Under the pieces are notes generated by a model. The model saw nothing but the letters and a program-made list of their open reading frames with translations, was not told the origin of the DNA and ran no database searches. A stretch of 6,073 nt of DNA, from contig CANQWZ010000076.1 of the NCBI GenBank assembly GCA_947627685.1, positions 1 through 6,073 of the forward strand. The letters run 5' to 3'. Below are positions 1 through 5,837 of this stretch, one piece after another. The position numbers and the translations under genes are program-made. Source of the stretch: an uncultured Bacilli bacterium (GTDB lineage: Bacteria; Bacillota_I; Bacilli_A; ML615J-28; CAG-313). Numbering within the stretch: the first letter of the stretch is position 1; each line of letters begins with the position of its first letter.

Positions 1-473
1 CGTGCTGGGGTATTAAAAAACAAATCACTTACTTCAATTTTAGTTCCTCTAGGAAAACTCGTAATCCCTTCTTCGATTAATTTAGATGCCTCATATTTTT
101 TATAACTTGCCTCATAACCATTAATTGATGAAGTAATTTTAACTTTAGCTATCGCAACAATGGAAGGTAATGCCTCACCTCTAAAACCCAAAGTGCTAAT
201 GGCAAATAAATCGCATGACTTTGCTATTTTACTTGTAGCATGCGCTTTAATAGCAATTGCGATATCATCACTAGTCATACCAATACCATTATCAGTTACT
301 GTGATTTTAGTTTTACCAGCATTAATTAAATCAATTTTAATATACGTGGCGCTAGCATCAATACTATTTTCAACTAGTTCTTTAACAACACTACTTGGTC
401 TTTCAATAACTTCGCCTGCCGCAATCATATTAGCAAGTTCAATTGGTAATTCTTTAATTACAGGTCTATTCAT
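1..473 (-). CDS. mutL: DNA mismatch repair protein MutL, N-terminal part (cut by window edge)
   Basis: MutL links mismatch recognition by MutS to strand removal and is a GHKL-family ATPase. The window holds the first 157 residues plus two bases of the next codon. I translated it from the reverse strand starting at the ATG at 473-471. The GHKL motifs are intact. Motif I is IAAGEVIERPSSVVKELVEN, with catalytic Glu at residue 32 and Mg-binding Asn at 36. The DNG-IG ATP-binding motif lies at 61-65, the HATSKI stretch at 78-83 and GFRGEALPSI at 96-105. The visible part ends in FFNTPA, where the family continues with Arg. The start overlaps the mutS stop by 8 bases (ATGAATAG), with an AGGAG ribosome site 7 bases upstream inside mutS, so translational coupling is likely. 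The transducer and C-terminal endonuclease/dimerisation domains are outside the window, so I cannot say whether the DQHAxxER endonuclease motif is present. Confidence 0.97.
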   Translation of the reverse strand, partial: MNRPVIKELPIELANMIAAGEVIERPSSVVKELVENSIDASATYIKIDLINAGKTKITVTDNGIGMTSDDIAIAIKAHATSKIAKSCDLFAISTLGFRGEALPSIVAIAKVKITSSINGYEASYKKYEASKLIEEGITSFPRGTKIEVSDLFFNTPA

Positions 474-3045
474 CAGTTATCTCCTTTTTTATTTTAGCAA
501 GGGTTAATAAAGCATCAAGAGGTTTCATGTTATCAATATCTAAATCATTAAGCAACACTATTAATTTTTCCCATTTTGGATTTTCTTTTTCAATATATTG
601 GATTAAAGGTTTTTGATAATTTTTGATTGATAAACTATCTTTATCATATGAGGCCTTATTTTCTAATTTATCTAAAATATCTTTGGCACGTATCGTAACA
701 TCTTGTGGTATTTTAGCAAGCATAGCAACATTAATACCATAACTTTCATCACTTGGGCCAGGTAGCACCTTATGTAAAAAAACAATTTCGGCTTTTTTAT
801 TAAAAGTTGCCTCAACATGGACATTTCTTAAAAAAGATAGTGACGTATCCAAAGACGTTAATTCATGATAGTGCGTGGAAAATAAAGTTTTAGCACCAAT
901 TTCGTTATGAATATATTCAATGATAGCTTGGGCAAGAGCCATACCATCAAAGGTAGCCGTTCCACGACCTACTTCATCAAAAATAATTAAGCTACGCATT
1001 GTTGCATTTTGCAAAGCATAATTTACTTCTAACATTTCCGTCATGAAGGTTGATTCACCACTTGCAATATCATCACTCGAACCAATGCGCGTAAATATTT
1101 GATCAAAAATAGGTAGCTTAGCATAGGATGCAGGTACAAATGAACCCATTTGGGCCATAATGATAATTAAAGCATTTTGACGCATAAAGGTTGATTTACC
1201 ACTCATGTTAGGACCAGTTATTAAAAGAATCTTATCGTTATTAAATAATTGTAAATCATTAGGAATAAATTCTTTATCAAGGGCCGTTTCAATTACGGGA
1301 TGGCGACCATTTTTAATTTCAACTTCATCATATAATGAAAAAGTTGGTCTTACATATTTATTAGTTCTTGCAACTCTTGCTAAAGCAATTAGCATATCGA
1401 TTTCGGCGATTTCTTTTGCCACTTTTTGAATATCACCTAAATAACTTTTACATTCATTACGCACCATATTAAATAACTCATTTTCAAGTTCAAGTGCTCT
1501 TTCATCTGATCTTAAAATTAAAGCTTCACGTTCTTTTAATTCTTCGGTAATATATCTTTCGGAATTACTAGTAGTTTGCTTTCTAATATAGCCAAATTCG
1601 TCTTTTACAAATGGTAAATAAGATTTAGTAACCTCAATGTAATAACCAAATACTTTATTATAAGCAACCCTTAAATTTTTGATACCCGTTCTTTCGCGTT
1701 CTCTTTTTTCAAGATTAAGTAAAAAATCTTTATTAGTGGTGCTAATATTTTTAATATTATCAAGTTCACTACTAAAACCCTGCCTAATAACGCCACCATC
1801 TTTTAAAGAGTATCCCGCATCTTCATTAATGGCCCTGTCTAAGAGGCTGAATAAATTTTCAAAGGTAATTATTAAACTCGCTTTCTTTAAAGCGGTCTTA
1901 GAAGCCATTTGGGAAAGTTTATTTTTAATTGTTGGTAAAACACCAATTGAGCGTTTTAACCAAATTAAATCCTTTGGTGTAAGTGATCCATAACTAATAC
2001 GTCCGGCAATTCTTTCTAAGTCATATATTTCAATTAGATCATTTTTTAAATCTTCACAAAGTAAATAATTTTTTAATAATTCATCGATAAAATCTAACCG
2101 TTCATTAATTTTATTTAAATTAACTAATGGGTATAATAAACTTTGTTTTAAATGTCTTGAACCCATGGCAGTTGAACATTTATCAAGGACCGTAAATAAA
2201 TTATTTTTAAAACGGTTCCCCTTAAGCGATTCAACTAATTCCAAATTTTTAACCACATTATTATCAAGACGTAAATAATCACTAAATTCATTATATTTAA
2301 AACTTTGTAAATGTACTAATACTCTTTTTTGGGTTTTAATGATATATGATATTAAACGCTTCGCACCAAGCAAATGTGATGGTAAAACATCAGCGAAAAT
2401 GCTATCAAGATAACTTTCAACCTCTATTTCTTCACATACCGATATTACAATACCAAGGGTTTGATTTAAAACATTTTGAATTGTTTTATCAAGCGTTTTA
2501 CTAATAACTACTTCCTTAATATTTAGTTTTTGAAGTTCACTATAAACAAGGTCAATATTTTTAGGAAAATGACTAATATATGCCTCACCCGTAGATAATT
2601 CGATATAACAAATTAAATAACCATCGTCAAGCTTTTCAATTGAACCAATATAATTGTTATTTTTATCATCTAAATAATGTTCATCAATATTAGTACCGGG
2701 TGTAACGATTTTAACTACATCACGATGCACAATTTTGTTAACACCGGGCTCTTCAAGTTGTTCAACAATCGCAACTTTAAAACCTTTATTAGATAATTTT
2801 TCAATATATGAATCAACCGCATGATATGGTACACCACACATAGGAACTCTTTCATTGTTAACTCCCGCATCACGCCCTGTTAAAACAATTTCAAGTTCTC
2901 TACTTGCGACAAGGGCATCGTTAAAAAACATCTCATAGAAATCACCTAGGCGAAAAAAAACTAAGATATCAGGGTATTTTTCTTTGATTTCTAAGTATTG
3001 TCGCATCATTGGTGTATATAGATTTTTATCTATTTTTTCATACAT
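466..3045 (-). CDS. mutS: DNA mismatch repair protein MutS
   Basis: MutS scans DNA, binds mispaired or looped bases as a dimer and recruits MutL in an ATP-dependent way. At 859 residues it is full length for bacterial MutS (about 850-870). The mismatch-binding Phe-X-Glu motif is F36-Y37-E38 in GDFYEMF. The connector, lever and clamp regions span about 125-560. The ABC-type ATPase follows: Walker A GPNMSGKST at 611-619, the signature region around SSDDIASGEST at 656-666, Walker B LIIFDEVGRGT at 686-696 with catalytic Glu691, and the H-loop STHYHEL at 723-729. The helix-turn-helix dimerisation segment (PGPSDESYGINVA) starts near 762. The C-terminal tail ends in the usual NM-PLDAL segment. The start at 3045 aligns YTPMMRQYL with the family N-terminus. 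An in-frame TGA just upstream (3046-3048) excludes a longer protein in the standard code. No canonical QLSLF-like clamp motif is seen; QKPLI at 811-815 is a weak candidate. It has its own promoter and is followed by overlapping mutL. Confidence 0.99.
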   Translation of the reverse strand: MYEKIDKNLYTPMMRQYLEIKEKYPDILVFFRLGDFYEMFFNDALVASRELEIVLTGRDAGVNNERVPMCGVPYHAVDSYIEKLSNKGFKVAIVEQLEEPGVNKIVHRDVVKIVTPGTNIDEHYLDDKNNNYIGSIEKLDDGYLICYIELSTGEAYISHFPKNIDLVYSELQKLNIKEVVISKTLDKTIQNVLNQTLGIVISVCEEIEVESYLDSIFADVLPSHLLGAKRLISYIIKTQKRVLVHLQSFKYNEFSDYLRLDNNVVKNLELVESLKGNRFKNNLFTVLDKCSTAMGSRHLKQSLLYPLVNLNKINERLDFIDELLKNYLLCEDLKNDLIEIYDLERIAGRISYGSLTPKDLIWLKRSIGVLPTIKNKLSQMASKTALKKASLIITFENLFSLLDRAINEDAGYSLKDGGVIRQGFSSELDNIKNISTTNKDFLLNLEKRERERTGIKNLRVAYNKVFGYYIEVTKSYLPFVKDEFGYIRKQTTSNSERYITEELKEREALILRSDERALELENELFNMVRNECKSYLGDIQKVAKEIAEIDMLIALARVARTNKYVRPTFSLYDEVEIKNGRHPVIETALDKEFIPNDLQLFNNDKILLITGPNMSGKSTFMRQNALIIIMAQMGSFVPASYAKLPIFDQIFTRIGSSDDIASGESTFMTEMLEVNYALQNATMRSLIIFDEVGRGTATFDGMALAQAIIEYIHNEIGAKTLFSTHYHELTSLDTSLSFLRNVHVEATFNKKAEIVFLHKVLPGPSDESYGINVAMLAKIPQDVTIRAKDILDKLENKASYDKDSLSIKNYQKPLIQYIEKENPKWEKLIVLLNDLDIDNMKPLDALLTLAKIKKEITDE
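481..485 (-). promoter_or_regulatory. Ribosome binding site of mutL, inside the end of mutS
   Basis: The minus strand reads AAAAAAGGAG, then 7 bases, then ATG at 473. This is a good Shine-Dalgarno site (AGGAG) inside the last codons of mutS. It supports the mutL start that overlaps the mutS stop, and suggests that ribosomes finishing mutS reload directly on mutL. Confidence 0.8.
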
Positions 3046-3055
3046 TCATATCACA

Positions 3056-3059
3056 TCCT
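3056..3059 (-). promoter_or_regulatory. Ribosome binding site of mutS (AGGA), near the predicted mRNA 5' end
   Basis: AGGA lies 10 bases before the mutS ATG at 3045. It is only 6 bases before a second, out-of-frame ATG at 3049. The predicted transcription start from the promoter at 3066-3095 falls at about 3058-3060, so this site would sit at the very 5' end of the mRNA. It is weaker than the sites of rpmA or the ECF gene. Confidence 0.55.
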
Positions 3060-3065
3060 AAAAAA

Positions 3066-3095
3066 ATTATAGCATAATTTTTATTTTTTTGTCAT
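3066..3095 (-). promoter_or_regulatory. Sigma-A type promoter of mutS-mutL, extended -10
   Basis: The minus strand carries ATGACA (3090-3095; five of six bases match TTGACA). An 18-base AT-rich spacer follows, then a perfect TATAAT -10 box (3066-3071) preceded by TG in the extended -10 position (TGCTATAAT). It lies downstream of the terminator that closes the previous unit and is the best promoter-like sequence in the window. Initiation about 7 bases past the -10 box would give a leader of only about 14 bases before the mutS start. Confidence 0.75.
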
Positions 3096-3099
3096 TTTT

Positions 3100-3130
3100 T
3101 TAAGTAAATTTTTATTACTTGTTAAGTAAT
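3100..3130. repeat. TTAAGTAA direct repeats with an inverted copy, upstream of the mutS promoter
   Basis: On the plus strand TTAAGTAA occurs at 3100-3107 and again at 3122-3129, 22 bases apart, about two helical turns. Between them ATTACTT (3114-3120) forms a 7-3-7 inverted repeat with AAGTAAT (3124-3130). The cluster lies just upstream of the -35 box of the mutS promoter. It could be an operator or an upstream promoter element, but in such AT-rich sequence chance similarity is also possible. Confidence 0.35.
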
Positions 3131-3150
3131 TATTTCCTACCATTTGACTT

Positions 3151-3176
3151 AAAAAAAGCAGGATTTCCTGCTTTTT
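3151..3176 (-). terminator. Rho-independent terminator after the ECF transporter gene
   Basis: On the minus strand a stem of AAAAAGCAGG pairs with CCTGCTTTTT around the loop AAAT, and the T run extends to seven. The GC core is five pairs and the A/T flanks extend the stem to ten. It sits 15 bases after the stop codon of the ECF S component and upstream of the mutS promoter, so it separates the two transcription units. The plus strand also ends in a T-rich run, so the hairpin could work both ways, but no plus-strand gene precedes it. Confidence 0.88.
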
Positions 3177-3191
3177 GATTTTTTCTATTTC

Positions 3192-3797
3192 TTATTGATT
3201 ATTAAATTTTATTAAAACCACATCAAGTGCCTTAGCTACCGGAAATGATATAAAAATGCCACATAACCATTCAACTAAACCATTAACACCAACTAATAAC
3301 ACCATAAAATGAATTGGGTTAATAGCACCTATTCCTTCTGCTGTTTCTTGCATAAAATCGGTATTATAAAAGCAAATCATTAGTAAACTAGTAAATAATA
3401 ATGTATTCAAGATCGGAACGATTATGCAACAAATACCCATTGCAATGGTACGATTAAGATGCATACTTATTTTTGAAAATAGCCATGCTGGGAAAAAACC
3501 AACAATCATTCTAGTAGGTACGCAAACTAGGAAGGTTAAAAAAGGATTAATACTAAATAGGGTAGAGCCAAAAGGATCATAACCAAAGCACTGACAAAAG
3601 CTTGTCATGCCAAAAACAAATCCTAAAAACAGTCCTACTAAAGGCCCTCCAACAATGCCTCCAATAGCAATGGGGATGATTGTTAAGGTAATTGTTAAAG
3701 CCACCGTTCTAATTGGTAAAAAAGCAAGAATTACCACTAGAGCAGCTAGAATTGCACTGAGTGTAATTTTTTTTATAATTTCATGATTTTTAGTCAT
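3192..3797 (-). CDS. ECF-type transporter S component (substrate-binding membrane subunit), substrate unassigned
   Basis: This 201-residue, very hydrophobic protein looks like the substrate-capturing S subunit of an energy-coupling factor transporter. These bind a vitamin or similar micronutrient in the membrane and work with a shared EcfA/EcfA'/EcfT module. A short basic N-terminus is followed by about six membrane segments, roughly at 11-28, 34-50, 52-65, 82-108, 117-143 and 163-187. The first carries an Ala-rich AxxxA pattern (ITLSAILAAL), the feature S components use to dock on EcfT. A loop with CQCFGYDPFG at 68-77, followed by SINPF, resembles a Firmicutes ECF S family that includes pantothenate-type proteins, but this does not fix the substrate. 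A strong GGAGGT ribosome site lies 5 bases before the ATG. The gene follows obgE after 41 bases and is closed by a terminator. No EcfA or EcfT gene is in the window. The family call is fairly sure; the substrate is not. Confidence 0.85.
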   Translation of the reverse strand: MTKNHEIIKKITLSAILAALVVILAFLPIRTVALTITLTIIPIAIGGIVGGPLVGLFLGFVFGMTSFCQCFGYDPFGSTLFSINPFLTFLVCVPTRMIVGFFPAWLFSKISMHLNRTIAMGICCIIVPILNTLLFTSLLMICFYNTDFMQETAEGIGAINPIHFMVLLVGVNGLVEWLCGIFISFPVAKALDVVLIKFNNQ

Positions 3798-3802
3798 ATC
3801 TT

Positions 3803-3808
3803 ACCTCC
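3803..3808 (-). promoter_or_regulatory. Ribosome binding site of the ECF S component gene
   Basis: GGAGGT on the minus strand, 5 bases before the ATG at 3797, is a near-perfect Shine-Dalgarno sequence and supports that start. Confidence 0.85.
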
Positions 3809-3838
3809 AAATATTAAGTATATGCTTTTATTTAATTT

Positions 3839-5116
3839 TTAGTCTATAAATTCAAATTCATAATCAAAGATGCAAACAAGATCACCATTCTTAACCCCAA
3901 GATCACGAAGTTTTTCATCGACACCTAAATCTTTAATTTTTTTCGCAAACAGTTTTACACTAGCTTCATTATTAAAATCGGTGCGTTCAAATAATTTTTT
4001 CACCATTTCACCTTCAACATGATAAATGCCTTGGGGATCTTTTGTAATTGTAAAGGCTGGGCCTTTTGGTACGAAATTATATTCGACCACATTTTCTTGT
4101 TTACTTTCTAGTACTTTTAATTTTTTTACTTCTTCTAATGTATCAGCAATTTTATAAATTAAGGTTTGCAAATTGGTCTTAGTATAAGCAGATATAGGAA
4201 TAATATCAGTAATATTTGTTTCCTTAATAAAGGCCTCTAAATTTTTGACACTTGTGGGCAAATCCATTTTATTGGCAACCACAATTTCTGGCCTTGTTAA
4301 TAAATCCGCTTGATAACTAGCAAGTTCATTACGAATAGCATAATAATCACTAATCGGATTTCTACCGTCTGTTGCACTCATATCAATGATGTGCACAATT
4401 ACTCTGGTCCTTTCGATGTGTTTTAAAAATTGAATACCAAGACCAGCACCTTTTGATGCTCCTTCAATTAAGCCGGGTAGATCGGCAATAATAAAACTTC
4501 TACCATCTCCTACACCAACAACACCAAGATTGGGATGTAAAGTAGTAAAGGGATAGGCGGCAATCTTAGGCTTGGCTGCCGAAATTACCGAAATGAGCGT
4601 TGATTTGCCAACGGATGGGAATCCTACTAAACCAACATCTGCTAATACTTTTAATTCTAATAAAACATTACGTTCAACACCAGGAAGGCCTTTTTCCGCT
4701 ATTTCAGGTGCAGGATTACGTGAAGTTGCGAAGGCAGCATTACCTTTACCACCTCTACCACCACTTGCTACAACGACTTCTTGATTATGTTTAGTAATAT
4801 CACCAATCGTTTGTTTCGTATCATCATCAATAATGGTCGTACCTATTGGTACTTTTACATAAATATCTTTGGCTGATTTACCAAACATATTTTTATCCAT
4901 ACCATTTTGACCATTTTCAGCAACAATCTTTTTACGAAAGCGAAAATCAAGGAGCGTAGTAAGTCCTTCATCACCAACAAAGAGGATACTACCACCTTTG
5001 CCACCATTTCCTCCTGATGGTCCACCCATTGCGACATACTTTTCATGCAAAAAGTACGAGCCACCATTACCACCATTACCGGCTTTTACATATATTTTAA
5101 CGCTATCTACAAACAT
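3839..5116 (-). CDS. obgE: Obg-family GTPase ObgE/CgtA
   Basis: Obg is an essential GTPase that acts in late assembly of the large ribosomal subunit and links it to stress and nucleotide signalling. From the chosen start the protein has 425 residues, normal for Firmicutes Obg with a C-terminal OCT domain. The glycine-rich Obg fold covers about 1-155 (NGGNGG, GGPSGGNGGKGG and SGGRGGKGN are visible). The GTPase domain follows: G1 GFPSVGKST 165-173, switch I FTTLHPN 190-196, G3 DLPGLIEGA 212-220, G4 NKMD 282-285 and G5 SAYT 309-312. The OCT domain starts near 345 (EYNFVPKGPAFTI) and runs to the end. I prefer the ATG at 5116 over one at 5125. It gives the family N-terminus MFVDSVKIYVKAG and has AAGGA 8 bases upstream, whereas that AAGGA overlaps the first base of the earlier ATG. 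A hairpin separates the gene from rpmA, so readthrough or a weak local promoter must supply it. Confidence 0.97.
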   Translation of the reverse strand: MFVDSVKIYVKAGNGGNGGSYFLHEKYVAMGGPSGGNGGKGGSILFVGDEGLTTLLDFRFRKKIVAENGQNGMDKNMFGKSAKDIYVKVPIGTTIIDDDTKQTIGDITKHNQEVVVASGGRGGKGNAAFATSRNPAPEIAEKGLPGVERNVLLELKVLADVGLVGFPSVGKSTLISVISAAKPKIAAYPFTTLHPNLGVVGVGDGRSFIIADLPGLIEGASKGAGLGIQFLKHIERTRVIVHIIDMSATDGRNPISDYYAIRNELASYQADLLTRPEIVVANKMDLPTSVKNLEAFIKETNITDIIPISAYTKTNLQTLIYKIADTLEEVKKLKVLESKQENVVEYNFVPKGPAFTITKDPQGIYHVEGEMVKKLFERTDFNNEASVKLFAKKIKDLGVDEKLRDLGVKNGDLVCIFDYEFEFID

Positions 5117-5124
5117 GCAAACCA

Positions 5125-5129
5125 TCCTT
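5125..5129 (-). promoter_or_regulatory. Ribosome binding site that decides the obgE start
   Basis: AAGGA on the minus strand lies 8 bases before the ATG at 5116. It shares a base with the alternative in-frame ATG at 5125, which therefore has no usable ribosome site. The three extra residues (MVC) of the longer version are not typical of the family, so 5116 is preferred. Confidence 0.7.
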
Positions 5130-5152
5130 ACATAATTACATAAATATTTCTA

Positions 5153-5181
5153 CAAAAGAAAAGCACTTGCATGCAAGTGCT
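5153..5181 (-). terminator. Palindromic hairpin with T-rich tail between rpmA and obgE (terminator or attenuator)
   Basis: Positions 5162-5181 are a perfect 20-base palindrome, AGCACTTGCATGCAAGTGCT. In RNA it folds as an 8-pair stem with a CATG loop. On the minus strand it is followed by TTTCTTTTG, giving the stem-plus-U-tract layout of an intrinsic terminator. It begins 8 bases after the rpmA stop. The interrupted T tract suggests incomplete termination, so L21/L27 would be made in excess over ObgE. Being fully symmetric, it could also be a protein-binding site; termination is the more economical reading. Confidence 0.72.
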
Positions 5182-5189
5182 AATGGTAA

Positions 5190-5471
5190 TTATTCCACTG
5201 GGTAAACGGAAACTTGTTTCTTATCTTTACCCTTGCGTTCGTATTTTACAATACCATCAATCATGCAAAACAATGTATCGTCCTTACCTAAACCTACATT
5301 ATTTCCAGGATGAACTTTAGTACCGCGTTGACGATAAATTATCGAACCTGCAGTGGCAAATTGACCATCAGATAATTTCGCACCTAAACGCTTAGCTTCA
5401 GAATCACGTCCGTTTTTAGTCGAACTAACACCTTTTTTAGATGCAAAAAATTGTAAATTCAATCTCATCAT
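5190..5471 (-). CDS. rpmA: 50S ribosomal protein L27 with cleavable N-terminal extension
   Basis: L27 lies near the peptidyl transferase centre of the 50S subunit, and its flexible N-terminus reaches towards the tRNA ends. The protein has 93 residues, normal for Firmicutes L27. It begins MMRLNLQFF followed by ASKKG, which matches the Firmicutes leader removed by Prp between the second Phe and Ala (residues 9/10) before L27 can work in the ribosome. The family landmarks STKNGRDSEAKRLGAK (17-32), SIIYRQRGTK (43-52) and DDTLF are present. The start at 5471 has a full AGGAGGT ribosome site (5478-5484) and keeps the nine-residue leader; the next ATG, one codon on, would shorten it by one. The gene follows prp after 14 bases, inside the conserved rplU-prp-rpmA cluster. 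A terminator-like hairpin follows. Confidence 0.99.
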   Translation of the reverse strand: MMRLNLQFFASKKGVSSTKNGRDSEAKRLGAKLSDGQFATAGSIIYRQRGTKVHPGNNVGLGKDDTLFCMIDGIVKYERKGKDKKQVSVYPVE

Positions 5472-5477
5472 GATGTT

Positions 5478-5484
5478 ACCTCCT
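5478..5484 (-). promoter_or_regulatory. Ribosome binding site of rpmA
   Basis: AGGAGGT on the minus strand in the short gap after the prp stop, 6 bases before the ATG at 5471. It is the strongest ribosome site in the window, fitting a highly expressed ribosomal protein, and its spacing favours the first of the two tandem ATG codons. Confidence 0.85.
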
Positions 5485-5485
5485 A

Positions 5486-5827
5486 TTAATTATTTTCTAG
5501 TTTAATCTTGAGATATTTTGGATAGTTATTCATAATATCAACTAAAATATCATGTAAATTATCAAAAACTTGTGTAACTAGTTTTTGGGTGTTTACATCT
5601 AATAAATCATATCTAATATTACTAAGATAAAGATATCCATCAACCTCTTTTGTGACAACACTAAATTTATTAGGTATAAATTTATCTAACAAATTTATCG
5701 TAAAAATTGTAGCAGTTGAAATACCTGCACAAACAATATCACTACCGCTTTCAGCATATCCTGTATGTCCGCTTACTTCTAGGCTTTGCCAAAAACCTTG
5801 GGTTTTTTTTAAGCAAACCGTAGTCAT
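5486..5827 (-). CDS. prp: Ribosomal-processing cysteine protease Prp (YsxB family)
   Basis: Prp cuts the N-terminal leader off ribosomal protein L27, a step required for a functional 50S subunit in Firmicutes and relatives. The protein has 113 residues, close to the usual 105-115. The active-site signature is clear: GHTGYAESGSDIVCAGIS at 20-37, with catalytic His21 and Cys33 twelve residues apart as in the family. The rest is a small alpha/beta domain without membrane segments. The partner L27, next downstream, carries the matching leader, so enzyme and substrate are encoded 14 bases apart. The start is 8 bases after the rplU stop. Its AGGA ribosome site (5834-5837) shares bases with the rplU TAG stop, which suggests coupled translation. 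The older label 'hypothetical YsxB' refers to the same family. Confidence 0.97.
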   Translation of the reverse strand: MTTVCLKKTQGFWQSLEVSGHTGYAESGSDIVCAGISTATIFTINLLDKFIPNKFSVVTKEVDGYLYLSNIRYDLLDVNTQKLVTQVFDNLHDILVDIMNNYPKYLKIKLENN

Positions 5828-5833
5828 AAGGCG

Positions 5834-5837
5834 TCCT
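5834..5837 (-). promoter_or_regulatory. Ribosome binding site of prp, overlapping the rplU stop codon
   Basis: The minus strand reads TAGGA, in which TAG ends rplU and AGGA serves as the ribosome site 6 bases before the prp ATG at 5827. The overlap is compatible with coupling of prp translation to L21 synthesis. Confidence 0.6.

Noticed and set aside
160..507. Plus-strand open frame of 115 codons with many hydrophobic residues
   Set aside because: It lies antisense to mutL and the end of mutS, both confirmed by conserved motifs, and has no ribosome site or recognisable domain. It is a shadow of the real genes.
1205..1993. Two plus-strand open frames (1205-1429 and 1679-1993) inside mutS
   Set aside because: Both are antisense to well-conserved mutS sequence and resemble no known protein. 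The hydrophobic look comes from the AT-rich complement of coding DNA.
3798..3838. Riboswitch controlling the ECF transporter gene
   Set aside because: The gap is only 41 bases and has no stem structure or known aptamer sequence, too short for a vitamin riboswitch.
3817..3846. Promoter-like pair TAGACT-18-TATACT on the minus strand just before the ECF gene
   Set aside because: The -35 match is poor (four of six), it overlaps the obgE stop, and initiation would fall almost on the ribosome site. In AT-rich sequence this is weak evidence; cotranscription with obgE is simpler.
4572..5076. Open frames on both strands inside obgE (4572-4784, 4600-4794 and 4855-5076)
   Set aside because: They overlap the Obg fold and GTPase domain in other frames. 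Glycine-rich codons of Obg read out of frame give long stop-free stretches.
5117..5125. Longer ObgE starting at the ATG at 5125
   Set aside because: The only ribosome-site-like sequence overlaps that ATG, and the extra MVC is not typical of the family; the ATG at 5116 fits better on both counts.
5117..5152. Possible promoter between the hairpin and obgE (TATGTAAT-like elements)
   Set aside because: No hexamer pair with acceptable spacing and match was found; the TATGTAA repeats are low-complexity AT sequence.
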